From Martelella alba (GTDB lineage: Bacteria; Pseudomonadota; Gammaproteobacteria; Enterobacterales; Enterobacteriaceae): a DNA stretch of 64,000 bases. The DNA lies in the NCBI RefSeq assembly GCF_005217455.1, contig NZ_SZPQ01000001.1, forward strand, positions 248,001-312,000, in the 5' to 3' direction. A program made the translations under genes and the position numbers. Shown piece by piece: positions 14,148-25,736 of the stretch (positions within the stretch are counted from its first letter, which is position 1; every line of letters starts with the position of its first letter). The notes beneath the pieces were generated by a model. The model saw only the letters and a program-made list of their open reading frames with translations. It did no database searches and was not told where the DNA came from.

Positions 14148-14990
14148 TTATTCCATCGCTTCAATGCCGTTCTCTCCCTGGCGGTTGGACGGCTGGCGAA
14201 AGTATTGCTTGTCTTCCCAGCGCAACAGGGTGAGATCTCCACCCCAGCAGCAACCGGTGTCCAAAGCATAAATATTTTCCGGCGTGCCTTTGCCCTCCAA
14301 GGAAGCCCAATGGCCGAAAGCGATGCTGTAGTTTTCCGCCACGGGGCCGGGCAGCAGAAACCAGGGCTTTAGCGGCGGAGTGGCGCGATCCGGCGCTTCT
14401 TTGCAGATCATATCCAATTGACCATTGGGGAAGCAGTAGCGCATCCGCGTGAAAGCGTTGCTGCTAAAACGCAGCCGGGCCAGTCCGGTTAACTGCGGCG
14501 ACCAGTTGTTCGGCATATCCCCATACATGGCGTCCAGAAACAACGGATAACTGTCGCTGGATAATATGGCTTCCACTTCGCGGGCGCAGACGCGCGCGGT
14601 GTCGAGATCCCACTGCGGCGTGATGCCGGCATGGGCCATGACCAGTTTTTTCTCTTCGTCGACTTGCAAGACGGGTTGACGCCGTAGCCAGTTTATCAGC
14701 TCATCGGCATCCGGCGCCTCCAGCAGCGGCGTGAGACGGTCTTTGGGTTTATTACGGCTGATGCCGGCATAAATCGCCAGCAAGTGCAAATCGTGGTTCC
14801 CCAGCACCAGCCGCACGCAATCGCCCAGATCGCGCACATAGCGCATCACTTCGAGGGAGGCGGGACCGCGCGCCACCAGATCGCCGGTCAGCCACAATGT
14901 GTCCCTGACAGGATTGAAGTTCACCTGACACAAAAGCAGTTTCAGCTCCTCAAAGCAGCCATGAATATCACCGATTAAATATGTCGACAT
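14148..14990 (-). CDS. apaH: Bis(5'-nucleosyl)-tetraphosphatase, symmetrical
   Basis: Hydrolyses Ap4A symmetrically to two ADP and also decaps Np4-RNA in E. coli. It has 280 residues, as in E. coli. The metallophosphoesterase motifs are GDIHGC (7-12), GDLVARGP near 36 and GNHDLHLL near 64. It is the last gene of the leftward lptD-surA-pdxA-rsmA-apaG-apaH operon and lies two bases from apaG. The C-terminal GQNGI-like tail is slightly variable. Confidence 0.97.
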   Translation of the reverse strand: MSTYLIGDIHGCFEELKLLLCQVNFNPVRDTLWLTGDLVARGPASLEVMRYVRDLGDCVRLVLGNHDLHLLAIYAGISRNKPKDRLTPLLEAPDADELINWLRRQPVLQVDEEKKLVMAHAGITPQWDLDTARVCAREVEAILSSDSYPLFLDAMYGDMPNNWSPQLTGLARLRFSSNAFTRMRYCFPNGQLDMICKEAPDRATPPLKPWFLLPGPVAENYSIAFGHWASLEGKGTPENIYALDTGCCWGGDLTLLRWEDKQYFRQPSNRQGENGIEAME

Positions 14991-14992
14991 AA

Positions 14993-15370
14993 TTAGTGTA
15001 TAAGTGATGGAATCGCTAATCGAAAAACGGGAATGGCAATGCGGAATGACTGCCCCTGATGATCGCGCATGTGATAATGCCCTTGCATGGTGCCAAGGGG
15101 CGTTTCCAGAACGGCGCCGCTGGTGTATTGGAACTCGCCGCCAGGGGCAATAACGGGTTGCTCGCCCACCACGCCCTCGCCCTGTACTTCGGTTTCCTTA
15201 CCGTTGCTGTTGGTGATAAGCCAGTAGCGGCCCATGAGCTGCACGCTGTGCCGCCCGAGGTTTCGTACGGTGATGGTATAGGCGAAGACATACCGTTGCT
15301 CCTCAGGGAGGGACTGTGTCTCGATGTACACGCTTTGTACCTGTACGCACACGCGGGGGGAATCAATCAT
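14993..15370 (-). CDS. apaG: ApaG protein (CorD), ApaG domain
   Basis: A 125-residue beta-sandwich protein of unsettled biochemical role, linked in Salmonella to cobalt resistance and magnesium efflux (CorD). The body [20 protein letters not shown] and [17 protein letters not shown] matches the family strongly. The frame opens at 15388, but the ATG at 15370 (MIDSPR) matches the E. coli start and length. It sits 14 bases after rsmA and two before apaH. Confidence 0.96.
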   Translation of the reverse strand: MIDSPRVCVQVQSVYIETQSLPEEQRYVFAYTITVRNLGRHSVQLMGRYWLITNSNGKETEVQGEGVVGEQPVIAPGGEFQYTSGAVLETPLGTMQGHYHMRDHQGQSFRIAIPVFRLAIPSLIH

Positions 15371-15384
15371 GCAGCCAACTCCTA

Positions 15385-16203
15385 TCATGCCTGTTGGGAA
15401 GGGTGCTCCGCCAGCCAGTTCGCCAGCCGACAGTATTGCGCGACGGTCACATTTTCGGCGCGCTGCCCGGAATCCACGTCCAACTCCGCCATTTGCTCGG
15501 CGGTGAACAGGCCGCTCAGGCTGTTACGCAGCGTCTTGCGGCGCTGATTGAATGCCTGGCTGGTGATGCGGGCCAATACCCGCAGGTCGCTCACCGGGTT
15601 GGGCGGTTGCGGATGCGGCGCAAGACGCACCACGGCCGAATCCACTTTCGGCGCGGGCCGAAATGAGGTTGGAGGCACTTCCAATACCGGGATAATCTGG
15701 CAGTAGTACTGCGCCATGACGCTCAGACGGCCATAAGCCTTATTGTCCGGTCCCGCGACCAGACGATCGACCACTTCTTTTTGCAACATGAAATGCATGT
15801 CGCGAATCGCCTGAGTATAGCTGAAAAGATGAAACATCAGCGGCGTGGAAATATTATAAGGCAGGTTGCCGAATACGCGAAGCTGTTGTCCCGCCGTCTG
15901 CGCCATGGCGGCGAAGTCCACGGTCAGGGCATCCTGTTGCAAGATGGACAGCTTGTCGCCGAGGAACGGATTTGCCGCCAATCTGGCCGCCAGGTCGCGG
16001 TCCAGCTCCACGACCGTCAGACGGCCGGCGCGCTCCGCCACCGGCAAGGTCAGGGCGCCGAGTCCTGGGCCGATTTCCACCAATGCCTGTCCCGGCTGGG
16101 GATGAATGGCGTCGACGATGGCATCGATTATCGTTTCGTCATGCAGAAAATTCTGCCCGAAGCGTTTCCGGGCGAGGTGCCCCTGGTGTACATGTTTATC
16201 CAT
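15385..16203 (-). CDS. rsmA: 16S rRNA dimethyladenosine transferase
   Basis: KsgA dimethylates A1518 and A1519 of 16S rRNA during 30S assembly. It has 272 residues. The N-terminal [15 protein letters not shown], the SAM-binding [11 protein letters not shown] near 43 and the catalytic NLPYNIS near 113 are all present. The start overlaps the end of pdxA by eight bases, as in the compact enterobacterial operon. Confidence 0.98.
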   Translation of the reverse strand: MDKHVHQGHLARKRFGQNFLHDETIIDAIVDAIHPQPGQALVEIGPGLGALTLPVAERAGRLTVVELDRDLAARLAANPFLGDKLSILQQDALTVDFAAMAQTAGQQLRVFGNLPYNISTPLMFHLFSYTQAIRDMHFMLQKEVVDRLVAGPDNKAYGRLSVMAQYYCQIIPVLEVPPTSFRPAPKVDSAVVRLAPHPQPPNPVSDLRVLARITSQAFNQRRKTLRNSLSGLFTAEQMAELDVDSGQRAENVTVAQYCRLANWLAEHPSQQA

Positions 16204-17188
16204 TACGGTTTTCGATCATGTGGATGGCGAGGTTTAACGCTGTTCTGATACTGCCCGCCTCGGCCTGGCCGCCGCCCGCCAGTTCCAAAGCAGTACCATG
16301 GTCGACGGAGGTCCGAATGAACGGCAGGCCCAACGTGATATTGACCGCGTGGCCAAAGCCCTGGTACTTCAAAACCGGCAGCCCCTGATCATGATACATG
16401 GCCAGCACGGCGTCGGCATGATCGAGGTATTTGGGCTGAAACAACGTATCGGCCGGCAGCGGACCTTGCAGATCGTAACCTTCGGCGCGCAGGGCGTCCA
16501 GCACCGGGATCAGGGTATCTATCTCCTCGCGGCCCATGTGGCCGCCTTCCCCGGCATGGGGATTCAAGCCGCACACCAGGATACGCGGCCGGGGGATGGC
16601 GAACCGGCGGCGCAAGTCCCGTTCCAGAATAACGATAACCTCGCGCAGGGATTGACGGGTCACGGCGCCCGGCACCGCCGATAAGGGCAGGTGGGTGGTG
16701 GCCAGCGCCACCCGCAACGATTCGGTGGCCAGCATCATGACGACGCGGTCGCAGTGGCTGCGCTCGGCGAAAAACTCGGTGTGGCCGGTAAACGGCAGGC
16801 CGCCATCGTTGATGATGCCTTTATGCACCGGGCCGGTCATCAATGCCGCGAATTCGCCGTTCAGGCAACCGTCGCAAGCCCGCGCTAGGGTTTCCACGAC
16901 ATAACGGCTGTTCCCCACCGCCAGCCGACCGGGAATGACCGGCGCCGGCGCCTTGATTTCCAATACCGTCAACACGCCGGCCGGTTGCGGTTTTGCCGGC
17001 TCGTCCGGCTGATAAGGTTTGAGGCTGAGCGGCAGGCCGAGCCGTTCGGCCCTATCGGCGAGCACGGCCGGATCGGCGCAGACCACCAGTTCCACCGGCC
17101 AGGCCTGCTGCGCCACCATGGCCGCCAGATCCGGGCCGATACCGGCCGGTTCGCCAGGGGTAATCACCAGTCGCGTATTACTGACCAT
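16196..17188 (-). CDS. pdxA: 4-hydroxythreonine-4-phosphate dehydrogenase
   Basis: NAD-dependent enzyme of the DXP-dependent pyridoxal phosphate pathway, 330 residues. Metal-binding histidines are seen in [16 protein letters not shown] and [10 protein letters not shown], and the N-terminus reads [18 protein letters not shown] longer frame opens at 17317, but homology begins at MVSNTR (17188), which overlaps the end of surA by 11 bases. Confidence 0.97.
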   Translation of the reverse strand: MVSNTRLVITPGEPAGIGPDLAAMVAQQAWPVELVVCADPAVLADRAERLGLPLSLKPYQPDEPAKPQPAGVLTVLEIKAPAPVIPGRLAVGNSRYVVETLARACDGCLNGEFAALMTGPVHKGIINDGGLPFTGHTEFFAERSHCDRVVMMLATESLRVALATTHLPLSAVPGAVTRQSLREVIVILERDLRRRFAIPRPRILVCGLNPHAGEGGHMGREEIDTLIPVLDALRAEGYDLQGPLPADTLFQPKYLDHADAVLAMYHDQGLPVLKYQGFGHAVNITLGLPFIRTSVDHGTALELAGGGQAEAGSIRTALNLAIHMIENRNG

Positions 17189-18473
17189 TGTCGTCCAGTA
17201 TCTTGACGTAAGCGCTGGCGCGTTGTTCCTGCATCCAGGTCTGCGCTTCTTCGGCGAATTTACGATTGAACAACAGACGGTAGGCCTGATCTTTTTTGGC
17301 GTCCTCGGTGCGGTCAACTTGCCGGGTGTCCAGCAACTGGATCAGATGCCAGCCGAACGCCGAGCGCACGGGTTGGCTGATTTCGCCTTTTTTCAAGGAT
17401 TCCAAGGCGTTACGGAAAGCGGGATCGTAGGAATCCGCCGTTGACCAGCCCAAATCGCCGCCCTGATTGGCCGTCCCGGGATCTTGCGAGATTTGCCGGG
17501 CCGCGGTGGCGAAATCAAGTTTGCCGCTGACGATTTGCGCCCGTATCTCGCTCAATTTGTCGCGGGCCTGCTGATCGGTCATCACCACCGAGGGACGCAA
17601 AAGAATATGTCGGGCATGCACCTCGGTCACCGACACTTTGTCATTGCCGCCGCGGATATCGTTGATTTTCAGAATATGGAAACCCACGCCGGAACGGATC
17701 GGCCCGATAATCGCCCCTTTGGACGCGCCGGCCAGACGCTGGGCGAAAAGGCTCGGCAGCTCTTCAAGTTTGCCCCAGCCCATCTGCCCGCCCTGCAAAG
17801 CCTGGGGATCGGCGGAATAGCTGATGGCCAGCTTGCCGAAATCGGCGCCGTTTTTCAGCTGTTGCACCAGGTTGTTGGCCAGCGCCTCGGCTTTATCCAC
17901 CTGCGCCTGGGAAGGGTTTTCCGGCAAGGGGATAAGGATGTTGCTCAGGTTATAGTCCGCGCCGTTGCCGGTTTGCGCGGCAATCTGCTTGGCCAGCGCG
18001 TCCACTTCCTCGGGAAGGATAGTGATGCGGCGACGCACTTCGCTGTTGCGCACCTCGGCGATAAGCATCTCTTTGCGGATCTGCTTGCGATAGGTATCGT
18101 AACTGATACCTTCCGAGGCCAGGCGACTGCGCATCTCATCCGGGGTCATATGGTTTTGCTCGGCGATATGATTGATGGATTGCGTCAGTTGATCGTCCGT
18201 GACGGTGATGTTGGCGCGCTTGGCCAACTCCAGAACAATGTTGTCCATGATCAGGCGATCGAGGATTTGATGGCGCAGGGTCGCATCGTCGGGGAGTTGC
18301 TGATGCGCCTCTTCGGCATTGCGTTTGACGGAATTCAACAGTCCATCCACATCGCTTTCGAGAACGACACTGTTATCCACCACGGCCGCGACCCGGTCCA
18401 TTGGTTGCGGCGCCGCAAATGCGCCGCCGGCGATCATCGCCATGCCGAGAATTAGCGTTCTCCAGTTTTTCAT
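17178..18473 (-). CDS. surA: Periplasmic chaperone/PPIase SurA
   Basis: Periplasmic chaperone that escorts outer-membrane proteins, LptD among them, to the BAM complex. It has 431 residues (428 in E. coli), with a cleavable signal peptide ending at GGAFA-AP. A helical N-domain and two parvulin domains follow, the second beginning [14 protein letters not shown]. The frame runs upstream to 18596, but homology and the signal peptide start at MKNWRT (18473). It lies 67 bases after lptD. Confidence 0.98.
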   Translation of the reverse strand: MKNWRTLILGMAMIAGGAFAAPQPMDRVAAVVDNSVVLESDVDGLLNSVKRNAEEAHQQLPDDATLRHQILDRLIMDNIVLELAKRANITVTDDQLTQSINHIAEQNHMTPDEMRSRLASEGISYDTYRKQIRKEMLIAEVRNSEVRRRITILPEEVDALAKQIAAQTGNGADYNLSNILIPLPENPSQAQVDKAEALANNLVQQLKNGADFGKLAISYSADPQALQGGQMGWGKLEELPSLFAQRLAGASKGAIIGPIRSGVGFHILKINDIRGGNDKVSVTEVHARHILLRPSVVMTDQQARDKLSEIRAQIVSGKLDFATAARQISQDPGTANQGGDLGWSTADSYDPAFRNALESLKKGEISQPVRSAFGWHLIQLLDTRQVDRTEDAKKDQAYRLLFNRKFAEEAQTWMQEQRASAYVKILDDNGQ

Positions 18474-18540
18474 ACCTTTTCCATTTCTTATGTCAGCCGC
18501 CTTTGCGGATTCATGTTCACAGTTATCGGTGCGAAGCAGT

Positions 18541-20883
18541 TTAAAACGCCCGTTGGTAGGGCAGTATGCCGGAAGCCAGCATCTTTTTGGTCCCAAGGCC
18601 GTAATCGCTGCTCAACCCACGCAGTTCCACATTCAATGACACGCCGTCGTCATACCGGCTGGTACCGCTGCTGCTGTTCCAGCCGGTTATCTTGCGTTCA
18701 TAACCGACATTCACCGCCCAACAACAAGTGTTGTACTGCAAGCCGATCAACTGCTCGGCCGGCTGGCTCGCCTTGGTGTCGTAGTAATACGCCCCCACCA
18801 GCGACCACCGATCGGCGATGGGCCAACTGGCGATGGCGCCGACTTGCGAAATCCCCTGTTGATAGCCGGGATTGGAAATATCGGGCAGCATCGCCTGTAT
18901 GTACTCGGGACTGGCGAAACGGTAGCTCAGCTGCACCATCCGGTTTTCATCCCGGCGGTACTCCAAGACCGCATCGCCCAGGGCGACGCTCGACAGACGC
19001 GTATCATACTGCAAGCCGCCGCGCACCGCCCACTGGTTATTGATTTTCCAATAGGTATCGCCGGCCCAGACCACGCTGCCGGTTTCGGCATCGCTATCCA
19101 GGCTGCTGTTCATATCGCCGGTGCGCGGACGCGTGAAGTAATAGATTTGACCCAGAGAAGCGTTAAAACGTTCCACCAGCGCGTCATCATAAATCCGGGT
19201 GGTCACGCCGCCGGCGAGCTGATTGGCCGAGGCGATGCGATCCAGGCCGCTGTAGCTGCGGTCGCGGAACAAACCGGAATAGTCGGTTTGCAGCAAAGTG
19301 GAATCGTAAGTGTTGATGTCGCTTTGGTTGCGATACGGGACATACAGATACTGCAACTGGGGCTCAAGGGTCTGGGTATAGCCTTCTTCCCAGTTCATGT
19401 TCCGCTCGAAAACCATCTTGCCGTTGGTTTTAAACTGCGGCATCACCCGGTTGACCGTGCTGCGAAGCTGGTTGTTGCCGGCCGTATTGTTATACGTTTC
19501 GATGTTGTCCTGCTGATAGTGGGTGGCCATCAGCTTGGCTTCAGTATTCAGACTGCCCCAGCGGTTGGACAGCGGCAGATCGATGGTCGGTTCGATATGC
19601 AACCGGGTGGCGTTGGGATTGTCATTGTCGACGCTGTCGAATTTCACCGCCTGGGCATAGATTTTGGTATCGAAGGGACCGACATCGTTACGGTAATACG
19701 TGGCGTCCAACTGCGGCATGGCGCGATAGGAGTTGGCATTGCCGGCATCGGCGAAAATCTGGAACTGCTTGCTGGCCAGTGAAATATCCCAGTTTTCGTC
19801 AGCGTAGCCAATGCTGAATTTCTGGGTGGCGTAGCCGTCGGTCGTGGAGCCGTATTTCGAGGTCAGGTCGTCGAAATAGGTGGGATCGCTGACCCGGGTA
19901 TAATCGACATTGAACCGCCAGACATTATCCATCACCCCGTTATGCCGCCAGTACAACAGCCAGCGATCGCTGTTGCTGTCGGAAGGATTCTGGTCGGCGT
20001 ATTCCGAATCGTTCGGCAGCCAGTCGAATTCCACCAGACCCGCTCCCGGCGTGGTTAGGTAGCGAAATTCGTTTTGCAGTTGCAGGCCGCGCTTGCTCAT
20101 GTAATTGGGCGTCAGAGTGTCGTCGTAATTGGGCGCCAGGTTGAAATAATAGGGCGCAGCGAATTCAAAGCCGTTCTTGCTGCCGTATTTGGCGCTGGGG
20201 ATAAGGAAGCCGGATCGCCGCTTATCCCCCACCGGCAACTGCATATAGGGGCTATAGAAAACCGGTACGCCGCCTATCTGGAACCGGGCGTTATAAATCT
20301 CCGCCACCTGTTCCTGCCGGTCGTGGATCACTTCAGAACCCTTGACGCTCCAACTGTCGTCGCCGGGCAGGCAGGATGTGAACGTGCCGTTTTCCAGGAC
20401 CGTGTAACGGTTATTGCCGCGCATTTTCATGGTATCGGCGACGCCTCGGCCCTGGCGGCCCACCATCTGGTATTGCCCCTGGTAGACGTTGGTATCCTTG
20501 GTATTGAGATTCGACCAGGCTTTCGGCCCGTTTAATTTGATCTGATTGTCGTTGTAATGCACATCGCCGGTGGCGGTAACGGTGCGTACAGGCGGCTGTT
20601 GCCCGGTCTGCTGCTGATCCAGCTCGACCTGCTTGGCGGTCAGGGTGCTGTTGCCTTGCTGGATATCCACATCGCCGGTAAAGAGGGCCTTGTGGGGATA
20701 ATCGGCCTGCGCTTTATCCGCCTGGATATGCACCGGTAGGCTATTGGGATCGCCTGTGACCAGGGGCTTGTCGTAAGAAGGCACGCCCAGCAAGCATTGG
20801 TCGGCGAAATCAGCCAGAGCATACTGGCTATAAAGCGCAGACCAGATCAGGCTGGCCAGCAATGTGGGTAATCTCTTCTTCAT
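18541..20883 (-). CDS. lptD: LPS-assembly outer-membrane protein LptD
   Basis: Outer-membrane beta-barrel that, with LptE, inserts LPS into the outer leaflet. It has 780 residues (784 in E. coli). The signal peptide ends near ALA (24). The periplasmic beta-jellyroll holds the repeated [20 protein letters not shown] pattern, followed by the large barrel. The disulfide cysteines are conserved: C30, one in [10 protein letters not shown], and the adjacent pair in NTCCWAVN. It heads the leftward operon and is divergent from djlA. Confidence 0.97.
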   Translation of the reverse strand: MKKRLPTLLASLIWSALYSQYALADFADQCLLGVPSYDKPLVTGDPNSLPVHIQADKAQADYPHKALFTGDVDIQQGNSTLTAKQVELDQQQTGQQPPVRTVTATGDVHYNDNQIKLNGPKAWSNLNTKDTNVYQGQYQMVGRQGRGVADTMKMRGNNRYTVLENGTFTSCLPGDDSWSVKGSEVIHDRQEQVAEIYNARFQIGGVPVFYSPYMQLPVGDKRRSGFLIPSAKYGSKNGFEFAAPYYFNLAPNYDDTLTPNYMSKRGLQLQNEFRYLTTPGAGLVEFDWLPNDSEYADQNPSDSNSDRWLLYWRHNGVMDNVWRFNVDYTRVSDPTYFDDLTSKYGSTTDGYATQKFSIGYADENWDISLASKQFQIFADAGNANSYRAMPQLDATYYRNDVGPFDTKIYAQAVKFDSVDNDNPNATRLHIEPTIDLPLSNRWGSLNTEAKLMATHYQQDNIETYNNTAGNNQLRSTVNRVMPQFKTNGKMVFERNMNWEEGYTQTLEPQLQYLYVPYRNQSDINTYDSTLLQTDYSGLFRDRSYSGLDRIASANQLAGGVTTRIYDDALVERFNASLGQIYYFTRPRTGDMNSSLDSDAETGSVVWAGDTYWKINNQWAVRGGLQYDTRLSSVALGDAVLEYRRDENRMVQLSYRFASPEYIQAMLPDISNPGYQQGISQVGAIASWPIADRWSLVGAYYYDTKASQPAEQLIGLQYNTCCWAVNVGYERKITGWNSSSGTSRYDDGVSLNVELRGLSSDYGLGTKKMLASGILPYQRAF

Positions 20884-20930
20884 ATGCTTTTCGGGTGTTC
20901 CGTCTTCTTGGGCTTCATGCCGACAAACGG

Positions 20931-20959
20931 TCAGAGACTAACGCACTCACCTGAGTTGC
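20931..20959 (-). promoter_or_regulatory. Candidate sigma-E promoter for lptD
   Basis: On the minus strand GCAACTC and TCTGA are separated by 17 bases, resembling the sigma-E consensus GGAACTT...TCTGA. The predicted start is about 40 bases before the lptD ATG. In E. coli lptD is a sigma-E regulon member, which supports the call; the -35 is imperfect. Confidence 0.45.
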
Positions 20960-21065
20960 GCTAGTGTTAAATCCCGCCGTTTCGCCGCGCACCGTTAGGC
21001 ACAGCGATAAATGACAGGTATGATAAAGCAATTTTGAACTGACGGCATGGTGAATTGAGGAGTAT

Positions 21066-21896
21066 ATGCGGTATTGGGGTAAGCTGTTGGGCGTCATTCT
21101 GGGGCTGCTTTCCGGCGCCGGCTTTTGGGGCGTGGTGCTGGGGTTCCTGATAGGACATATGGTGGACAAGGCGCGGAGTGTCCGCGGTAGCGGCGGCGCG
21201 GGGTTTTTCGCCGATCAGCAGACCCGGCAGAATGTTTTTTTCCGCACGACTTTTCAGGTCATGGGGCATCTGAGCAAAGCCAAGGGCCGGGTGACCGAGG
21301 CCGATATTCAAAATGCTAATGCGTTGATGCAACGCTTGCGCCTGGATGAACCCTCGCGGGTCGCGGCGCAGCAGGCTTTTCGCGAAGGCAAGGACAGCCA
21401 GTTTCCACTGCGCGCGGCCTTGCGGGAATTCAGGCAGGTGTGTTTCGGCCGGTTCGACCTGGTGCGCATGTTCCTGGAAATTCAGATTCAGGCCGCCTTC
21501 GCCGATGGTTCGCTGCATCCAAACGAACGGCAGGTGCTGTACGTGATTGCCGAGGAACTGGGCATTTCGCGGCTGCAATTCGATCAATTTCTCAGCATGA
21601 TGGAAGGCGGCCAGCAGTTCGGCGGCCAGGGCGGCGGTCAATATGACCACGGCGGGTACCGGCCCGGCGCCGCATCCGGGCCCACTCTGGCGGACGCCTG
21701 CAAAGTGCTTGGCGTAGAGCCGTCGGATGATGCGGCCACCATCAAGCGGGCCTATCGGAAACTGATGAGCGAACACCATCCGGATAAACTGGTCGCCAAG
21801 GGTCTGCCGCCGGAAATGATGGAAATGGCCAAGCAGAAAACCCAGGCGATTCAGGCCGCCTACGATCTGATCCGTCAGGAGAAAGGGTTCCGCTGA
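21066..21896 (+). CDS. djlA: Membrane-anchored DnaJ-like co-chaperone DjlA
   Basis: Inner-membrane J-protein that stimulates DnaK; overproduction induces colanic acid through Rcs in E. coli. It has 276 residues. One glycine-rich membrane segment is at about 7-30 ([20 protein letters not shown]), followed by a TerB-like helical domain. A Gly/Gln linker comes next ([12 protein letters not shown]), then a C-terminal J domain with HPD in [19 protein letters not shown] at 21018-21023 may be its -10. It is divergent from lptD. Confidence 0.96.
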   Translation: MRYWGKLLGVILGLLSGAGFWGVVLGFLIGHMVDKARSVRGSGGAGFFADQQTRQNVFFRTTFQVMGHLSKAKGRVTEADIQNANALMQRLRLDEPSRVAAQQAFREGKDSQFPLRAALREFRQVCFGRFDLVRMFLEIQIQAAFADGSLHPNERQVLYVIAEELGISRLQFDQFLSMMEGGQQFGGQGGGQYDHGGYRPGAASGPTLADACKVLGVEPSDDAATIKRAYRKLMSEHHPDKLVAKGLPPEMMEMAKQKTQAIQAAYDLIRQEKGFR

Positions 21897-21954
21897 TCAC
21901 CGCCCGCCGCGCAATCCGTCGCGAGGCAGAATAGCGCCTCAACGCCGTTGTGGT

Positions 21955-22608
21955 TCAAAAATCCGGCTCACAGCAGAAATGCATGGGCGTATGATAGGCC
22001 GGATGGGTAATGGCCAGCGATTGGGCATGCAGCAGCAGGCGTCCCGCCATCGCTTTGGCCTCCGGCGGCGCGTAGAAACCATCGCCGAGGATCGGGTGCC
22101 CCAGCGCCTGCATATGCACCCGCAACTGGTGGGAACGGCCGGTTACCGGCATCAACGACACCCGCGCCGTCCCGTCGCCGTCATAGCGCAATACGCGGTA
22201 ATGCGTCTGGGCCGGCTTGCCGGTCTCGAAACAGACCTTTTGCCGCGGTCGGTTGGGCCAGTCGCAAATCAGCGGTAAGTCCACCAGCCCCTCTTGCAGG
22301 GCCGGATGGCCCCAGACCCGCGCGATATACACTTTCCGCGGCTCCCGCTCGCGAAACTGCCGTTTAAGCTCCCGCTCCGCCGCTTTGTTCATCGCCACGA
22401 CAATCACCCCGCTGGTGGCCATATCCAGCCGATGGACGCATTGCGCCGCTGGAAATTCCGTCTGCACGCGGGCCATGACGCTGTCGTGGTGTTCCGCCGC
22501 CCGACCGGGTACCGATAGCAGACCGCTGGGCTTATTGAGCGCCATGATATGCGCATCCTGATAGAGGATATGCAGCCAGGGCTCTCGCGGGGGATTATAG
22601 GGTTCCAT
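21955..22608 (-). CDS. rluA: Dual-specificity pseudouridine synthase RluA
   Basis: Makes pseudouridine at 23S rRNA position 746 and tRNA position 32. It has 217 residues (219 in E. coli). The catalytic aspartate is in VHRLDMATSGV (near 62), with NKPSGLLSVPG near 25 and the RluA-type GRSHQLRVHM near 165. It is convergent with djlA and 44 bases downstream of rapA. Confidence 0.97.
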   Translation of the reverse strand: MEPYNPPREPWLHILYQDAHIMALNKPSGLLSVPGRAAEHHDSVMARVQTEFPAAQCVHRLDMATSGVIVVAMNKAAERELKRQFREREPRKVYIARVWGHPALQEGLVDLPLICDWPNRPRQKVCFETGKPAQTHYRVLRYDGDGTARVSLMPVTGRSHQLRVHMQALGHPILGDGFYAPPEAKAMAGRLLLHAQSLAITHPAYHTPMHFCCEPDF

Positions 22609-22651
22609 GTGGCTCCGGACCGCCGCGGCATTGAACCGCGGCGGGTTGCGC

Positions 22652-25558
22652 TTATTGGTGGGTGGTGACGATCAGACGAATGGCGTCCAGCCGCCAGTTG
22701 GCCTGCTCCAGTTGCGCCAACGCGTGCCGGCGATTATACGCCAAGGTTTCCAGCTCGTCTTCCCGGATGGACGGATTGACCGCCTGCAACGCCTCGAGCC
22801 GTTCCAGTTCCGCGCCCAGGCTTTCGTCCGCCTGTTGCCTGGCGTCCTCAATCAACGCGCGCGCCTGTTCGGCGACCAGCGATTCGCCTTTCAGCAGCAA
22901 AGGATGGACATCGTGTTGAACCGCATTGGCCAGTTTGCCGGCGGTATGGCGCTTCACCGCGATCAATTGCCGGTTGAACGACTCAAACTCCACTTGCGGC
23001 GCCAGATCGTTGCCTTTCTGGTCCAATAGCAACCGGATGGGGGTCGCCGGTAGAAACCGGTTAAGCTGCAATTTTTTCGGCGCCGAGACGTCCACCACAT
23101 AAATGAGCTCCAACAGCAAGGTTCCTGCCGGCAGCGCCTTATTTTTCAACAGGGAAACCGCGCTGGTGCCGCTTTCGCCGGACAAAATCAAATCCAGCCC
23201 GTTGCGGATAATCGGATGTTCCCAACTGATGAACTGGGTTTCCTCCCGGGACAACGCCTGTTCGCGATCGAAGGTGATGGTGCAGCCCTCTTCCGGCAGG
23301 CCGGGGAAATCCGGCACCAGCATATGGTCCGATGGGGTCAGCACAATCAGACTGTCGCTGCGATCTTCCTGGTTGATGCCGATGATATCGAACAAATTGA
23401 GCGCGAAGTTGACCAACTGCGGATCGCTGTCCTGCCCGGCGATGGCCTCGGCCAGGGCCTGAGCCTGTTCGCCGCCGTTGGAATGCCCCTCCAGCAGGCG
23501 ATCGCGGCCTTGCTCCAACTGCAACTTCAACTGGTCATGCCGCTTGCGGCTTTCGCGGATGAAATCATCCATCCCCGTTTGGTCGGCCGGCGCGCCCAGG
23601 TACGCGAGCAGCCTGTCATAAGCTTGATCGTATTGGGCGCGGCCGGTGGGACAGGTATGTTCGAACGCGTCCAGACCTTCATGATACCAGCGGACCAGAA
23701 TGGCCTGGGCGGTCTGCTCCAGGTAGGGGACATAAATATCGATATCGTGCTGTTGACCGATGCGATCCAGGCGGCCGATACGCTGCTCCAGCAAATCCGG
23801 ATTAAAGGGCAGATCGAACATGACCATCTGGCGCGCGAACTGGAAGTTGCGCCCCTCGGAGCCTATCTCCGAACAAAGCAGCACTTGCGCGCCCTCATCT
23901 TCCGAGGCGAAATACGCGGCGGCGCGATCCCGTTCCAGCAAAGACAACTTCTCGTGGAAAACCGCGGCGCGTATCCCCTCCCGTTCACGCAATACCTGCT
24001 CCAGTTGCAAAGCGGTATCCGCGTGGGCGCAGATCACCAGAATTTTTTCATGGCGGTTTTGCAGCAGAAAATCCAGCAGCCATTCCACACGGGGATCGAA
24101 GTTCCACCAAGTGGCGTTTTGCCCTTCGAACTGTTGATAGATCTGCTCGGGGTAGAGCATGTCGCGCGCCCGTTCGTCGGCGGATTGCCTGCCGTTCATG
24201 ATGCCGGCCACCTTGATGGCGGTCTGATACTGGGTCGGCAGCGGTAATTTAATCTGATACAGCACCCGCCGGGGAAAACCCTTGACGCCCTGGCGGGTGT
24301 TGCGAAACAGCACCCGGCTGGTGCCGTGACGGTCCATGAGCATATCCGTCAATTCACGCCGAGCCTCGCTGGCGCGCGAATCGCCGCCATCGGCCGCCGC
24401 CAGCAGAGGTTCGATATTCCGCTCGCCCATGATGTCGCTCAGCGTGTTTTTTGCCTCGCGGGTCAAGGCCGCGCCGTTAAGCAGCAAGGCCACCGCATCG
24501 GCCACCGGGCGATAGCGTTGTTGTTCCGCCACGAATTCTTGGTAGTCATGGAAGCGGTCCGGGTCCAGCAACCGTAGGCGGGCGAAATGGCTTTCCTGTC
24601 CCAGTTGCTCCGGCGTGGCGGTAAGCAGTAACACACCGGGAATGCGGCGGGCCAGTCGCTCGATAGTCTGATATTCGCGGCTGGGGGCTTCCTGGCTCCA
24701 AACAAGGTGATGGGCTTCGTCCACCACCATCAGATCCCAGTCGGCGTCGGCCAGTTTTTCCAGCCGTTCGTGGTTGCGGCGCACGAATTCCAGCGAGCAA
24801 AGCACCCATTGTTCCGTTTCGAATGGGTTATCGTTGTCCTGCATGGCTTCCTGGTAGCGTTCGTCGTCGAACAGGGCGAACAGCAGGTTGAAGCGGCGCA
24901 GCATTTCCACCAGCCATTGGTGCAGCAAGGTCTCCGGCACGATGATCAGTACCCGTTCGGCACGGCCGGTCAGCAATTGCTGATGGATGATCATGCCCGC
25001 TTCGATGGTTTTGCCCAAGCCCACTTCATCGGCCAGCAGTACGCGCGGGGCGTGGCGTCGGCCCACCTCGGCGGCGATATGCAACTGATGGGGAATCAGG
25101 TTGGCGCGAATGCCGCGCAACCCGTTCCAGACCTGCCGAAACCGTTCGCTGTAAAATTTGCGCGCGCGGTAGCGCAGGGCGAACCGGTCCATGCGATCAA
25201 TCTGGCCGGCGAACAAGCGATCCTGCGGTTTACTGAACGTCAGCCTGCTGTCCAGCAGAACCTCGCGCAATTCGCAGCCGGCCTGGCCGTTATCACGACG
25301 GGTGCCGATATAGGTGAGCAGACCGTCCTCGTCCCGCACTGATTCCACATCCAATTGCCAACCCTCATGGCTGGTCACGGTATCGCCGGGGTTGAACATC
25401 ACCCGGGTGATGGGCGCATCCGCCCGGGCATACAGACGATTTTCACCGATAGCGGAAAACAGCAGGGTGACCATTCGGGCATCCACCGCGACCACGGTGC
25501 CCAATCCCAATTCGCTTTCCGTATCGCTGATCCAGCGTTGACCTGATTTGAAAGGCAT
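22652..25558 (-). CDS. rapA: RNA polymerase-associated helicase RapA
   Basis: SWI2/SNF2-type ATPase that recycles RNA polymerase. It has 968 residues, the same as E. coli. Two N-terminal Tudor-like domains precede the ATPase. Walker A is in [15 protein letters not shown], the DEAH box in [12 protein letters not shown], and motifs V and VI in [10 protein letters not shown] and [12 protein letters not shown]. The frame opens at 25588, but MPFKSGQRW at 25558 matches the family start. A perfect 8-bp inverted repeat (25613-25643) lies in the 178-base gap behind polB. Confidence 0.97.
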   Translation of the reverse strand: MPFKSGQRWISDTESELGLGTVVAVDARMVTLLFSAIGENRLYARADAPITRVMFNPGDTVTSHEGWQLDVESVRDEDGLLTYIGTRRDNGQAGCELREVLLDSRLTFSKPQDRLFAGQIDRMDRFALRYRARKFYSERFRQVWNGLRGIRANLIPHQLHIAAEVGRRHAPRVLLADEVGLGKTIEAGMIIHQQLLTGRAERVLIIVPETLLHQWLVEMLRRFNLLFALFDDERYQEAMQDNDNPFETEQWVLCSLEFVRRNHERLEKLADADWDLMVVDEAHHLVWSQEAPSREYQTIERLARRIPGVLLLTATPEQLGQESHFARLRLLDPDRFHDYQEFVAEQQRYRPVADAVALLLNGAALTREAKNTLSDIMGERNIEPLLAAADGGDSRASEARRELTDMLMDRHGTSRVLFRNTRQGVKGFPRRVLYQIKLPLPTQYQTAIKVAGIMNGRQSADERARDMLYPEQIYQQFEGQNATWWNFDPRVEWLLDFLLQNRHEKILVICAHADTALQLEQVLREREGIRAAVFHEKLSLLERDRAAAYFASEDEGAQVLLCSEIGSEGRNFQFARQMVMFDLPFNPDLLEQRIGRLDRIGQQHDIDIYVPYLEQTAQAILVRWYHEGLDAFEHTCPTGRAQYDQAYDRLLAYLGAPADQTGMDDFIRESRKRHDQLKLQLEQGRDRLLEGHSNGGEQAQALAEAIAGQDSDPQLVNFALNLFDIIGINQEDRSDSLIVLTPSDHMLVPDFPGLPEEGCTITFDREQALSREETQFISWEHPIIRNGLDLILSGESGTSAVSLLKNKALPAGTLLLELIYVVDVSAPKKLQLNRFLPATPIRLLLDQKGNDLAPQVEFESFNRQLIAVKRHTAGKLANAVQHDVHPLLLKGESLVAEQARALIEDARQQADESLGAELERLEALQAVNPSIREDELETLAYNRRHALAQLEQANWRLDAIRLIVTTHQ

Positions 25559-25736
25559 AAATTCTCGGCTCGGTATAGTGTTAGGCAAAAATTACCGGCA
25601 ATAGCGCGGCTAGCCGTGGCCGGCGCGGGCCGATCGCCACGGCGTTAAACTGGCAAGGGGTAGTGTCGAGATCTGAAAAGGCGCTATGTTAATAGATGAC
25701 AGACGCTTCGTCACCTACCAATCTGTGCCTTTGTGA

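Noticed and set aside
23216-24247. 343-codon plus-strand frame opposite rapA
   Set aside because: Antisense shadow; rapA is intact and full length.
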